Both the position numbers and the translations under genes were made by a program. From Plazaster borealis (lineage: Eukaryota; Echinodermata; Asteroidea; Forcipulatida; Labidiasteridae), in assembly GCA_021014325.1 (NCBI GenBank), contig CM037471.1, forward strand, positions 15,954,818 through 16,018,817: a stretch of DNA of 64,000 nt, in the 5' to 3' direction. Positions 13,001 through 28,000 of this stretch are shown piece after piece. Position 1 is the first letter of the stretch; each line of letters starts with the position of its first letter. A model generated the notes under the pieces. The model did no database searches. It was not told the DNA's origin and saw only the letters and a program-made list of their open reading frames with translations.

Positions 13001-16000
13001 TTACTTGATCCTCATTGTTCCTATGGGTCACTTGATCCTCATTGTTCCTGGGTTACTTGATCCTCATTGTTCCTATGGGTCACTTGATCCTCATTGTTCC
13101 TATGGGTCACTTATTACTCAGTGTTCCTATGGGTTACTTGATCCTCATTGTTCCTATGGGTTACTTGATCCTCATTGTTCCTATGGGTCACTTATTACTC
13201 AGTGTTCCTATGGGTTACTTGATCCTCATTGTTCCTATGGGTCACTTGATCCTCATTGTTCCTATGGGTCACTTGATCCTCATTGTTCCTATGGGTTACT
13301 TGATCCTCATTGTTCCTATGGGTCACTTATTACTCAGTGTTCCTATGGGTCACTTGATCCTCATTGTTCCTATGGGTCACTTGATCCTCATTGTTCCTAT
13401 GGGTTACTTGATCCTCATTGTTCCTATGGGTCACTTATTACTCAGTGTTCCTATGGGTCACTTGATCCTCATTGTTCCTATGGGTTACTTGATCCTCATT
13501 GTTCCTATGGGTTACTTGATCCTCATTGTTCCTATGGGTTACTTGATCCTCATTGTTCCTATAGGTTACTTGATCCTCATTGTTCCTATGGGTCACTTGA
13601 TCCTCATTGTTCCTATGGGTTACTTGATCCTCATTGTTCCTATGGGTCACTTATTACTCAGTGTTCCTATGGGTTACTTGATCCTCATTGTTCCTATGGG
13701 TCACTTGATCCTCATTGTTCCTATGGGTCACTTGATCCTCATTGTTCCTATGGGTTACTTGATCCTCATTGTTCCTATGGGTCACTTATTACTCAGTGTT
13801 CCTGTGTTACTTGTTCCTCATTGTTCCTATGGGTTACTTGATCCTCATTGTTCCTATGGGTTACTTGATCCTCATTGTTCCTATGGGTCACTTGATCCTC
13901 ATTGTTCCTGGGTTACTTGATCCTCATTGTTCCTATGGGTTACTTGATCCTCATTGTTCCTATGGTTCTATTTACCTCATTGTTCCTACCAGTAACTTTA
14001 CCCTCATTGTTCCTATGGGTTACTTGATCCTCATTATTCACATGAATCACTTGATCCTCATTGTTCCTGGGTTACTTGATCCTCATTGTTCCTATGGGTT
14101 ACTTGATCCTCATTGTTCCTATGGGTTACTTGATCCTCATTGTTCCTATGGGTTACTTGATCCTTATTGTTCCTATGGGTCACTTATTACTCAGTGTTCC
14201 TATGGGTTACTTGATCCTCATTGTTCCTATGGGTTACTTGATCCTCATTGTTCCTATGGGTCACTTGATCCTCATTGTTCCTATGGGTTACTTGATCCTC
14301 ATTGTTCCTATGGGTCACTTGATCCTCATTGTTCCTATGGGTCACTTATTACTCAGTGTTCCTATGGGTTACTTGATCCTCATTGTTCCTATGGGTTACT
14401 TGATCCTCATTGTTCCTATGGGTCACTTATTACTCAGTGTTCCTATGGGTTACTTGATCCTCATTGTTCCTATGGGTCACTTGATCCTCATTGTTCCTAT
14501 GGGTCACTTGATCCTCATTGTTCCTATGGGTTACTTGATCCTCATTGTTCCTATGGGTCACTTATTACTCAGTGTTCCTATGGGTCACTTGATCCTCATT
14601 GTTCCTATGGGTTACTTGATCCTCATTGTTCCTATGGGTTACTTGATCCTCATTGTTCCTATGGGTTACTTGATCCTCATTGTTCCTATGGGTTACTTGA
14701 TCCTCATTGTTCCTATGGGTTACTTGATCCTCATTGTTCCTATGGGTCACTTGATCCTCATTGTTCCTATGGGTTACTTGATCCTCATTGTTCCTATGGG
14801 TCACTTATTACTCAGTGTTCCTATGGGTTACTTGATCCTCATTGTTCCTATGGGTCACTTGATCCTCATTGTTCCTATGGGTCACTTGATCCTCATTGTT
14901 CCTATGGGTTACTTGATCCTCATTGTTCCTATGGGTCACTTATTACTCAGTGTTCCTGGGTTACTTGATCCTCATTGTTCCTATGGGTTACTTGATCCTC
15001 ATTGTTCCTATGGGTTACTTGATCCTCATTGTTCCTATGGGTCACTTGATCCTCATTGTTCCTGGGTTACTTGATCCTCATTGTTCCTATGGGTTACTTG
15101 ATCCTCATTGTTCCTATGGTTCAATTGACCCTCATTGTTCCTACCAGTAACTTTACCCTCATTGTTCCTATGGGTTACTTGATCCTCATTATTCACATGA
15201 ATCACTTGATCCTCATTGTTCCTGGGTTACTTGATCCTCATTGTTCCTATGGGTTACTTGATCCTCATTGTTCCTATGGGTTACTTGATCCTCATTGTTC
15301 CTATGGGTTACTTGATCCTTATTGTTCCTATGGGTCACTTATTACTCAGTGTTCCTATGGGTTACTTGATCCTCATTGTTCCTATGGGTTACTTGATCCT
15401 CATTGTTCCTACGGGTTAATTGACCCTCATTGTTCCTATGGGTTACTTGATCCTCATTGTTCCTATGGGTTACTTGATCCTTATTGTTCCTATGGGTCAC
15501 TTATTACTCAGTGTTCCTATGGGTTACTTGATCCTCATTGTTCCTATGGGTTACTTGATCCTCATTGTTCCTATGGGTCACTTGATCCTCATTGTTCCTA
15601 TGGGTTACTTGATCCTCATTGTTCCTATGGGTCACTTATTACTCAGTGTTCCTATGGGTTACTTGATCCTCATTGTTCCTATGGGTTACTTGATCCTCAT
15701 TGTTCCTATGGGTTACTTGATCCTCATTGTTCCTATGGGTTACTTGATCCTCATTGTTCCTATGGGTCACTTGATCCTCATTGTTCCTATGGGTTACTTG
15801 ATCCTCATTGTTCCTATGGGTCACTTATTACTCAGTGTTCCTATGGGTTACTTGATCCTCATTGTTCCTATGGGTCACTTGATCCTCATTGTTCCTATGG
15901 GTCACTTGATCCTCATTGTTCCTATGGGTTACTTGATCCTCATTGTTCCTATGGGTCACTTATTACTCAGTGTTCCTGGGTTACTTGATCCTCATTGTTC

Positions 16001-19000
16001 CTATGGGTTACTTGATCCTCATTGTTCCTATGGGTTACTTGATCCTCATTGTTCCTATGGGTCACTTGATCCTCATTGTTCCTGGGTTACTTGATCCTCA
16101 TTGTTCCTATGGGTTACTTGATCCTCATTGTTCCTATGGTTCAATTGACCCTCATTGTTCCTACCAGTAACTTTACCCTCATTGTTCCTATGGGTTACTT
16201 GATCCTCATTATTCACATGAATCACTTGATCCTCATTGTTCCTGGGTTACTTGATCCTCATTGTTCCTATGGGTTACTTGATCCTCATTGTTCCTATGGG
16301 TTACTTGATCCTCATTGTTCCTATGGGTCACTTATTACTCAGTGTTCCTACGGGTTAATTGACCCTCATTGTTCCTATGGGTTACTTGATCCTCATTGTT
16401 CCTGGGTTACTTGATCCTCACTGTTTCTATGGGTTACTTGATCCTCATTGTTCCTATGGGTCAATTGACCCTCATTGTTCCTATGGGTTACTTGATCCTC
16501 ATTGTTCCTATGGGTTACTTGATCCTCATTGTTCCTATGGGTCACTTGATCCTCATTGTTCCTGGGTTACTTGATCCTCATTGTTCCTATGGGTTACTTG
16601 ATCCTCATTGTTCCTATGGTTCAATTGACCCTCATTGTTCCTATGGGTTACTTGATCCTCATTGTTCCTATGGGTTACTTGATCCTCATTGTTCCTATGG
16701 GTCACTTGATCCTCATTGTTCCTGGGTTACTTGATCCTCATTGTTCCTATGGGTTACTTGATCCTCATTGTTCCTATGGGTTACTTGATCCTCATTGTTC
16801 CTATGGGTCACTTGATCCTCATTGTTCCTGGGTTACTTGATCCTCATTGTTCCTATGGGTTACTTGATCCTCATTGTTCCTATGGTTCAATTGATCCTCA
16901 TTGTTCCTATGGGTTACTTGATCCTCATTGTTCCTATGGGTCACTTGATCCTCATTGTTCCTGGGTTACTTGATCCTCATTGTTCCTACGGGTTACTTGA
17001 CACTCATTGTTCCTGGGTTACTTGACCCTCATTGTTCCTATGGGTTACTTGATCCTCATTGTTCCTATGGGTCACTTGATCCTCATTGTTCCTGGGTTAC
17101 TTGATCCTCATTGTTCCTACGGGTTACTTGACCCTCATTGTTCCTGGGTTACTTGATCCTCATTGTTCCTATGGGTTACTTGATCCTCATTGTTTCTATG
17201 GGTTAATTGACCCTCATTGTTTCTATGGGTTACTTGATCCTCATTATTCACATGAATCACTTGATCCTCATTGTTCCTGGGTTACTTGATCCTCATTGTT
17301 CCTATGGGTTACTTGATCCTCATTGTTCCTATGGGTCAATTGACCCTCATTGTTCCTATGGGTTACTTGATCCTCATTGTTCCTATGGGTTACTTGATCC
17401 TCATTGTTCCTATGGGTCACTTGATCCTCATTGTTCCTGGGTTACTTGATCCTCATTGTTCCTATGGGTTACTTGATCCTCATTGTTCCTATGGTTCAAT
17501 TGACCCTCATTGTTCCTACCAGTAACTTTACCCTCATTGTTCCTATGGGTTACTTGATCCTCATTATTCACATGAATCACTTGATCCTCATTGTTCCTAT
17601 GGGTTACTTGATCCTCATTGTTCCTACGGGTTAATTGACCCTCATTGTTCCTATGGGTTAATTGACCCTCATTGTTCCTGGGTTACTTGACCCTCATTGT
17701 TCCTATGGGTTACTTGATCCTCATTGTTCCTATGGGTCACTTGATCCTCATTGTTCCTGGGTTACTTGATCCTCATTGTTCCTATGGGTTACTTGATCCT
17801 CATTGTTCCTATGGTTCAATTGACCCTCATTGTTCCTACCAGTAACTTTACCCTCATTGTTCCTATGGGTTACTTGATCCTCATTGTTCCTATGGGTTAC
17901 TTGATCCTCATTGTTCCTATGGGTTACTTGATCCTCATTGTTCCTACGGGTTAATTGACCCTCATTGTTCCTATGGGTTAATTGACCCTCATTGTTCCTG
18001 GGTTACTTGATCCTCATTGTTCCTATGGGTTAATTGATCCTCATTGTTCCTACGGGTTAATTGACCCTCATTGTTCCTATGGGTTACTTGATCCTCATTG
18101 TTCCTATGGGTTACTTGATCCTCGTTGTTTCTATGGGTTAATTGACCCTCATTGTTTCTATGGGTTACTTGATCCTCATTGTTTCTATGGGTCACTTGAT
18201 CTACTTGATCACTGAGATATTGACAAGTCAGTGCAAATCTTTAAAAAAGCATTTACGCACAAAACTGCAAAAACATTTGCTTAAAATATCTCAGATATGC
18301 ACACACAAAATATTTGGGGCTTAGACACCTATTTGCACAGAGCCTCTTACATTTACAAATCAATTGAAAGTCTCAGCCAAATTGGTATGATTTATAAATC
18401 TTGTCATTCAACCTTGATTGAAACAAAACCATGTTAGTAAAAAAAAAACACTTACCGCTCGTTGGTCATTTAAATCTGCCTTGTTAGCCACAAGGATCAT
18501 GGGATACTCATCCCGATCTTTGACCCGCAGAATCTGCCGATGAAACCGGATTATTTCCTCAAAACTAGAGCAAACAGGAAAGATGAAGGTTTATGAGAAA
18601 AAGTTTAGTTTTTTATATAGTTTACAGAAGTTCAGAATGCATTAATTGGTTGTCAATTTAAATTTACATGACATTTTCAAAACACATACCAGTACTGTTA
18701 CAAATGAATAGGCCTAACCCATTGCTACCCGTAGTATCAGGAATTTCAGCAATGCACTGTTGTGATATGTACTTAGGGACTACTTTCCCCCGCGTAGTAT
18801 TGTACACGTAAGCGGTCATGAGAGGACCATTCTGATGTTGCAATAAACATGGAGAAACAGAATCACTTCATGCACTTTTCACGTTTGTTGGCTCTTGTAG
18901 ATAATAATAAGGCTGACAGTGATGACAATGTACCTACTTAAAAAATACAAGTTCATTTCACATTGTTGCAGTGTTTTCAGTTCAACTTTGTATTTAACTA

Positions 19001-22000
19001 TTTAAGAACATTGGTGGGAAGAAGAGATAAGTAAAATTACAGCACATAAATGTAAAAAAAAAATAAAAAAATCCCTGAGAACACCATGAAGTGATTGAAT
19101 GTTTTAGTTTAAAAGAATTGAAGCATTCATACATAAGACCTGACGGTTTGCATGGTGGAAAGACAATCAAGTTTTGCGGTGACACCACATGTTTGGTTCT
19201 GAAAGTCGACCAGTCACCACTAAACCTTTACATTACTGATACATTCAATTACATAAAACAGTTAACACTAACTTGATTCCTTCACCATATCATTCGAATA
19301 TCATTATGAATGATCAATCAATATGGGGGTTCATTAGCAAATAACGACAGATCCATTGTTTATACAGCGTATCTGCCCTGATACAGTTACATGCGGACTT
19401 CCTAAAATTACTTAACTAAATCAATCATGTAAAGGGTTTGCGTTGATTTGTCATTAGAAAAGAGAATTTACATGGATGTACAAACTACATTTCTCCCAGT
19501 CAGCATTTTTCCTTAAACATGTTAAAGAGATCTGGTTCCTAATTGGCGATAACCTCAAATGAGAATTCAAGTGCCTATTGCTCTTTGATACACATTTTAT
19601 ACATTCCTGACTAACACCCCTTCAGTGTCGTTCAGATGAATCAGTCAATTTGGTTTTTTAAAGATATGTTCTGTGTAAACTTGGATATTAGAATGGAAGT
19701 GTGATCTTCCATAAATATTGTAGAATTCCCTTTCACATTGGTCCACTGGCTAAATGCCAATTAAAACAAGAAGTGTTCCCAAATAGGCAAACAGGCTAAG
19801 TCAAATGCTACTGGAATATGAAGCGTAGAGTAGCACAAACCTGTACCAGCATCATGTTGTTTATTTCACTTTACCCAGACATAGATCCATGTATATGTAA
19901 AGATCATGATGAGGAAGTTGACTACTGATACATTTATAGTTTTCAGGTTACAGTGTATTTCATTTAAACTATTTCTCAGAAACAAGCAACATGTACTGTA
20001 CATGTTCCAAATAAATCATCAGTTTGTGGGCCATTTTCATAGTAAGTCTGTACATGTGTAACAATAATAATCCCTTTATTTTCAACTAGTTTGCTTCTGG
20101 ATTAAAAATCCTTTTCCTGTTACCTGTGCAGGATTATTTTCAGTCAAGAAGCAACTTTTTTTCCTAGCCATTAATAATTTGTTTCAACATGTTTCAAAGA
20201 AAACTCAGTTTGAACACCCATATAAAAAACACTTATAAAAAACACATGGCAATTGTAGGCTTACATATTTCAATCGCTCATTTTTGTTTTATGGTCCGGT
20301 TTCTGAAGCACAATCAGACCGTTAGAAAGGCTGTCATTCATCGACCCACACCCTTGAACAGACAACAGAATCCAGGAGAGAGATATAAGGCCTCATGACA
20401 ATGCAGTATAACCCATCTTTACAAAATCTTTGCTGGCATGTGAAAGAAATACATGTTGGTCTTTGATAAAAGCATCAGGCACAAATCCATGCATTGTTTG
20501 CAGTGCCTTTTGCCCAGGCGACCGAACCATCACCCCATGGACTCCAACACACACAGAAACTTGAATGCCAGTTAATAAGCTAGCTACTGTGCATAAGAGT
20601 TTTGTGTGTTATTGGGTCCTCCAAGAGAACTGGTTAAATAAAAAGGTGAAGCAGCAGAATTTTGTATGTTTTCAAAAAGCTACAGAATACATTTACTACA
20701 AGTAGAATCACTCCCGAGTCCTTCTCACAAATGAGTGCTATACCAGTGTTTAAGATTGCTGCAAAGACATCTTTTGGAATCAAGTCACCTCAGCACTAAG
20801 ACTCAGACTTGGTCTTGGAATCAAGTCACATCACGCTAAGACGCAGACTTGGTCTTGGAATCAAGTCACATCAGCACTCAGACTCAGACTTGGACTTTGA
20901 ATCAAGTCACACCAGCACTAAGACGCAGACTTGGTCTTGGAATCAAGTCACATCAGCACTAAGACGCAGACTTGGTCTTGGAATCAAGTCACATCAGCAC
21001 TAAGACTCAGACTTGGACTTGGACTTGGAATCAAGTCACATCTTCACTAAGACTCAGACTTGGATTTTGACTTAAGTCACACCAGCACTAAGACGCAGAC
21101 TTAGTCTTAGAATCAAGTCACACCAGCACTAAGACTAAGACTTGGTCTTGGAATCAAGTCACATCTTCACTAAGACTCAGACTTGGATTTTGACTTAAGT
21201 CACACCAGCACTAAGACGCAGACTTAGTCTTAGAATCAAGTCACACCAGCACTAAGACTAAGACTTGGTCTTGGAATCAAGTCACACCAGCACTAAGACG
21301 CAGACTTAGTCTTGAAATCAAGTCACACCAGCACTAAGACTAAGACTTGGTCTTGGACTTGGAATCAAGTCACATCTTCACTAAGACTCAGACTTGGATT
21401 TTGACTCAAGTCACACCAGCACTAAGACACACACTTGGTCTTGGAATCAATTCACATCAACACTAAGACTCAGACTTGGATTTTAACTCAAGTCACATCA
21501 GCACTAACACTCAGACTTGGTCTTGGAATCAAGTCACACCAGCACTCAGACTCAGACTTGGTTTTGGAATCAAGTCACATCAGCACTAAGACGCAGACTT
21601 GGTCTTGGAATCAAGTCACACCAGCACTAAGACGCAGACTTGGTCTTGGAATCAAGTCACATCAGCACTAAGACGCAGACTTGGTCTTGGAATCAAGTCA
21701 CATCAGCACTAAGACGCAGACTTGGTCTTGGAATCAAGTCACATCAGCACGAAAGACGCAGACTTGGACTTGAAATCAAGTCACACCAGCACTAAGACTC
21801 AGACTTGGTCTATGAATCAAGTCACATCAGCACTCAGACTCAGACTTGGACTTTGACTCAAGTCACATCAGCACTAAGACGCAGACTTGGTCTTGGAATC
21901 AAGTCACATCAGCACGAAAGACGCAGACTTGGTCTTGGAATCAAGTCACATCAGCACTCAGACGCAGACTTGGTCTTGGAATCAAGTCACATCAGCACTA

Positions 22001-25000
22001 AGACTCAGACTTGGACTTGGACTTGGAATCAAGTCACATCTTCACTAAGACTCAGACTTGGATTTTGACTTGAGTCACACCAGCACTAAGACGCAGACTT
22101 GGTCTTGGAATTAAGTCACATCAGCACTAAGACTCAGACTTGGACTTGGAATCAAGTCACATCAGTACTAAGACGCAGACTTGGTCTTGGAATCAAGTCA
22201 CACCAGCACTCAGACTCAGACTTGGTCTTGGAATCAAGTCACCTCAGCACTAAGACTCAGACTTGGTCTTGGAATCAAGTCACATCAGCACTCAGACTCA
22301 GACTCGGACTTTGACTCAAGTCACATTAGCACTAAGACGCAGACGTGGTCTTTGAATCAAGTCACATCAGCACTAAGACGCAGACTTGGTCTTGGAATCA
22401 AGTCACATCAGCACAAAAGACGCAGACTTGGACTTTGACTCAAGTCACATCAGCACTAAGACGCAGACGTGGTCTTTGACTCAAGTCACATCAGCACTAA
22501 GACTCAGACTTTGTCTTGGAATTAAGTCACATCAGCACTAAGACTCAGACTTGGTCTTGGAATCAAGTCACATCAGCACTCAGACTCAGACTTGGACTTT
22601 GACTCAAGTCACATCAGCACTAAGACGCAGAAGTGATCTTTGAATCAAGTCACATCAGCACTAAGAGGCAGAATTGGACTCAGATTTTACTTTGATGACT
22701 TGGAATCGTCACAATGACTCAAGAAACTTATCCCAAAATGTATGCAGTATTATAAACGTAATTTTAATTCTCATTTTCAATCATCATTTTGATTGTCATA
22801 ACAAGGAAAAATGTATGGCACAAGTGTATACCCAGTTGCTGTTTTCACAAAGTTTGGCACACCGAGTGAAACATGGGACATTAGTGGATATCAAAAATCC
22901 CTTGTGGTTTATAACTTGATAATTCAAAAGTGTTACATTGCTTACATGTAAATCTACTGATCAATTCAGCTAATCTTAACTATATTTTGTGTTGATCTCA
23001 ACAAGTGACTTCAGACTCTTGACTCGAAATAGACCCAATAATCTTTATCTCCAATGCATAACATCAATTCAACCCAATTGACTCAACTACTACAGTATGT
23101 ACAACTCTAAATTAACATTGCAATCTGGCTAATAACCAGCTTTTTCCAAAGTACACGTACCTTCAGTAGCTGCCTAGATTGGAGCATAATGCATGGTCCA
23201 TGCCTACCACAGTTTCTTTTGCTGCAGGCTGTACTATGTATATTTAATATCATATTAATCATGGCATTGTATCCATCAAACAAGAGAAGTGATTTCAGGG
23301 AATTTGGGGGTAAACCTAGGGAAACTTTTGGATTCTAGGGTAAGCCACTGACATACCTTGTTCTGTTGGTAAGACTGTATACAAGAAGAAATCCATCGCC
23401 TGTCCTCATGTACTGTTCTCTCATTGCATTAAACTCATCTTGGCCTGCTGTATCCAAAACTAGAGAACAAGCAAAGTACAAATCATACAGAATTAATGTA
23501 ATTTGGCAAAGTTGTACATACAGTACTTTTAAAAGAACAACCCATACAAGTTATCCCTGAGTGAAAGGGTAGCAGGGTAAATTGGATTCTTACAAATGAA
23601 TTAACGATTTGAATTTATAATCAATAGTAAAGAAACACATTAATGCTATTATTTGTTTGTAATTCACAAATAAACATTTTCTTTTAGGCCTACTTGTACA
23701 ATGTAGCTTCTGTAGGTGGAAACAAATCACCATTGCAATCCTTTTCTTCAAACCATGACACCCTTTTCAATTCTTAATAATTTACATATCATTGCATTTT
23801 GGGAAAAACAGACAAATGTTGACAGGATATAATTGGTATCAGAAATGATGTCCTAACTTTTGATTAATTGGCCATGCTTACCAAACTTTTCACATGGTAG
23901 TGAGGATAGAATCACTTATATGACAGTCTCTTCAAAGGGGCAAGTCCCAAGTGCATCCCAACTTATGGATTCATAAATAACCTGCAGGGGGTTAATGACT
24001 AGCCTGCAGGTATACACTACAGGGCTTGAAATTTACACTGGATCACAAGCCCCAGGCCAGTGATTTTAGTGTCGGGCCAGTAAACTCACAATCGCACAAG
24101 TCCAGCTGTCTTGTGTTTTTCAATTGATTAATACTTGTAACATCTCACTGTATAATATATTTAACTGAACATAAGAAGGGTGTTTAAATGTTGACTGAGT
24201 CTGAAAAATATCTTTAAATACATGTAATTCTGAGCAATGAAGTATACTATACCCAAAATGAGATAAATGAGATAAATCTTCTCTTAAGTCCATTAAGAAT
24301 TGTGAGCTACATGTACAAACACTGCTGTCTTGCAGATCCCCCCCCCAACCTCGTCCCCATGGTTTATTTTATTTCCAACCATGTTTACTATTGTAAACCC
24401 TGGGAGGGAAACTCCTTACTTGGACCCTGATTGGACAACGACTGGTGTACAAAATTCTAACGTAAACATGTTCAGTTGTACTCATTCAGTATTCACCATG
24501 TTCGTTCACAGCCAGACTATTCTAATTTGCATACGCATCCAAAAATTTTGGATATGCAAATGATCCAATACCAGGGTGAGAGAGCGGACAACCTCGTAAT
24601 GCTCGACACACCTTGGGGACGAGGTTGCCCCCCCCCCAATTCGAGCCCTGCACTGTACATATTACGTGTGGTTATTATGCGTACCACTTGCACTTAAATG
24701 CATTAAACATGCATACATACTGTACACAACGGTACATGTATCATACCATTCTCTATGAGCATACATTACTATGTGCCCAAATTGTACTTTACCTGTATCC
24801 ATGTGCAACACTGCAAGGATAAAATAGCAGTGTTCAATGGAAGCACTTAAACATGTCAGTGTGTTTCTCGTCGCTTCTGTTTTTTGAGCTTCCCAAAAAT
24901 ACTTTGGAATTTAAATTATCAGTGGTACAAACTACTTTCAGATCGGAGAAAACAGTTACCAAGAATGCATTTTACCCTTGAACTGGAAGTAGCTGTTGTT

Positions 25001-28000
25001 ATGGGTTCATAATGATTGAGACTCAAAGGAAAGAGACTATGACTACTTTGACTTGTTTAGAACTCTTTGGGTCATGTTCAGTCCAAGTAATATATTAGTA
25101 CATGAGAGGCATTATACATTGTAAGTTGTCACTAGAGGGCGGTATATAAGATGACTGGTATACTCCCAACATCTCCTTTCTTTTTTAAGACAAATGTTTA
25201 ATATTGAAATGTTTATCTCCAGAAGTTCAAGTAAAAGTTGAGTAATGTAAAACTCATATTTGATTCAGGAATTGTTTTTTCTCCTTCTTCTTCTCTTTAG
25301 CTCATGACAGTATTTAGTGTCCATTGTCATGTGACAAACTACTTAAGGATAAAGTCCTTGTATTTGGATGGTGGTTTGATGTTTGATCTAGTACGAGTGG
25401 ATTTCACTGAACTCTTGCCAGGGCTTGGTGGAATCTCTGCTGGGTTAGTTGGACTTTTTGATTTGTCCATCTTAGCATTCACTGGTTCATCCTGTGGACC
25501 ATTCGAAGTAGAAACTGCTGGCGGTTGAACTGTTGCTCCACTCGAGTTGGTCACCTCTGAAGGAAGAGTAGATGCGCGTAGATGTTTACGGTTACGTCTT
25601 AGCACTTGTCCATTATCTAATTCAATGAGATATGAACGTGATCCATCACTGTCGACGCATCTGCCCTGTTTCCACTGGATGTTGTGGTTGTTTGGCTGCA
25701 ATCTTATTGGCTGTCCAATTTGCAGCTGAGGTAGGGTTTAGCGGTTTTGTCATACTGTTGTTTGGCTCTCTGTTTCTGGTGTCTAATGGTCTCTGGTACA
25801 CCTGTGATAACTTTCGGTTGAAGAAAGACCTCTGTTGTCGGCAGTAGGGTACGTGTTCGTCGAGACATGAGTTTCTGTACCGGACTGCTACCATTTGCAG
25901 CGGGTGTGTTACGCCAGTCTAGAATCGCAAGATGTAGATCCTGTTTTGCCTTTGTCACCTTCTTGATGATGTTTTTCGCAATTTTGACGGCTGATTCTGC
26001 TTTTCCATTGCTCTGACTGTGGTATGGTGAGGATGTTTTGTGCTCAAACTCCCACTCTCTACTGAATTCCTCGTAATCTGCGGCTATGAACTGAGGACCG
26101 TTGTCTGTGATAACCTTCTGTGGTATGCCATGTCTGGAAAAATTTTGTTTTGTAAGTTCGATGATGGTTTCTGCTCGTGTATCTGTTAGCTTGTCAAGTT
26201 CCCAGAAATCGCTGTAGTGATCTACGGTTATCAGGTAGTCAGTATGTCTGTAGTGAAAAAGATCCTGACTGACTATACTCCATCCACATTCCGGTATCTC
26301 GTAAGACATCATCGGTTCCTTCTGCTGTTTGTTGAGGAACTCGTTACAGGCATCGCATTGACTGACTCTATCTTTTATCTGACTTGTCATCCCTGGCCAA
26401 TACAACACTTCTCTAGCCCTACGGAGGCAAGCTTCTACACCGAGATGACTGGAGTGAACTCGCATCAGCATCAGGCTCTGCATTGATTTGGGTATGATGG
26501 CTCGCATTCCTTTATACATTGTGCCATCTTGTACTGTGATCTCATCTCGAAATCCAAAGTACTCACGGATACACACTGGAACTTCATCTCTGTTCTCTGG
26601 CCATCCTCCCAGTACTACTGTCTTTAGCGTTTGAAGTACTGGATCTTCCTTTGTCGCATTTTTGATTTGAAGTTTAGTAGTATCCTTCATTCGTATGTAT
26701 TTGGATTGTTGGATTGATTCAATCTCTGCATACAGTTGCTCTTCTTGTCTGAGATGAAATATCTGATGTTCAGACAAATGGCTCGTTCCTGTTGTCTTCA
26801 AGTATGCTCTGCTCAGCATGTCGGCAATGTACATCTGACTGCCAGGTAGGTACTGTACCTTTAAGTTGTACTTCTGTAATCTCAGGAGCATACGTTGAAG
26901 TCGTTTTGGCGCTGTATGTATCGGCTTTGTGAATATGGGAACCAAAGGCTTGTGGTCAGTATTCACGGTGATCATCTCTCGACCATGTAGATATTGATCA
27001 AATCGCTCACATGAGAAAACTATGGCTAGACATTCTTTCTCAATTTGTGCATAGTTTTGCTCTGCAGATGTGAGGGAACGGGACGCAAACACAACTGGTT
27101 GCCCGTTCTGAAGGAGAGTTGCTCCTAGTCCTTTTTCTGAGGCATCACATTGGATTGTAACCTCTTCCTTCAAGTCGTAATACTTGAGTACTGGAGCGCT
27201 AGTGATCATGTCCTTTAATTGCGTGAAGGACTCTTCTTGCTGTGACTGCCATGTGAACAGCGCTGTGCGCTCAGTCAACTTTCGTAGTGGCTCACTTACA
27301 TCCGCAAGCCTTGGCAAGTATCGAGAAAGGTAGTTGATGCATCCTAGCAGACGCTGGACCGCTTTCTTCGAGTCTGGTCGTGTCATGTTCTGAATTGCTT
27401 CTACCTTTCGTGGATCTGGCCGCACTCCATTGCTAGTCAACCTTTGCCCCATGTATGTTACTTCACTGAGTCGCAGTCTGAGCTTTTTCCTGTTGAGCTT
27501 CAGATTTGTCTCTCTGGCACGTTGTAGTACTGCTCTCAGATTCCTATCGTGTTCAGCTATGTCACAGCCATACACTAGAATATCATCAGCGATGACGGCT
27601 GTTCCAGGTAGGCCCTGTACAATCTCGATCTGTCATCGCTGGTATTCTTCTGGAGCAGAATTTATCCCAAATGGCATTCTGAGATAGCGATATCTGCCAA
27701 ATGGAGTCCAAAATGTTGTTAAGTACGAGCTTTCTTCATCGAGTTTCACCTGATGAAATCCTTCTTTCGCATCTAGAACAGTGAAGTATTTTGCATTAGC
27801 TAGTGTTGGCAATATCTCATCTAGTGTGGGCATCTGGTATTTGGGTCGCTTAATGGCTTTATTTAGCTCGCGTGGATCTAGGCAAATTCGCATCTTTCCC
27901 GGCTTATCCACGACTACTAGGCTACTTATCCATGCTGTTGGCTCAGTTACCTTTGCTATGATGTGTCGTGTCTCCAATTCACATATTTTGTCATAGAGTT

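Noticed and set aside
8748..15074. Open frames of 300-400 codons on the plus strand in the 27-bp array, and THRNNEDQV repeats on the minus strand
   Set aside because: They arise because the unit is 27 bp and stop-free in several frames. Frame-shifting 25-bp units end each one, the frames overlap one another, and the array lies in an intron.
7597..18209. CRISPR array
   Set aside because: Units are contiguous with no spacers, and the context is a eukaryotic intron.
20809..22438. Open frames in the 41-bp array
   Set aside because: 41 bp is not a codon multiple and the frames rotate among units; no domain is recognisable.
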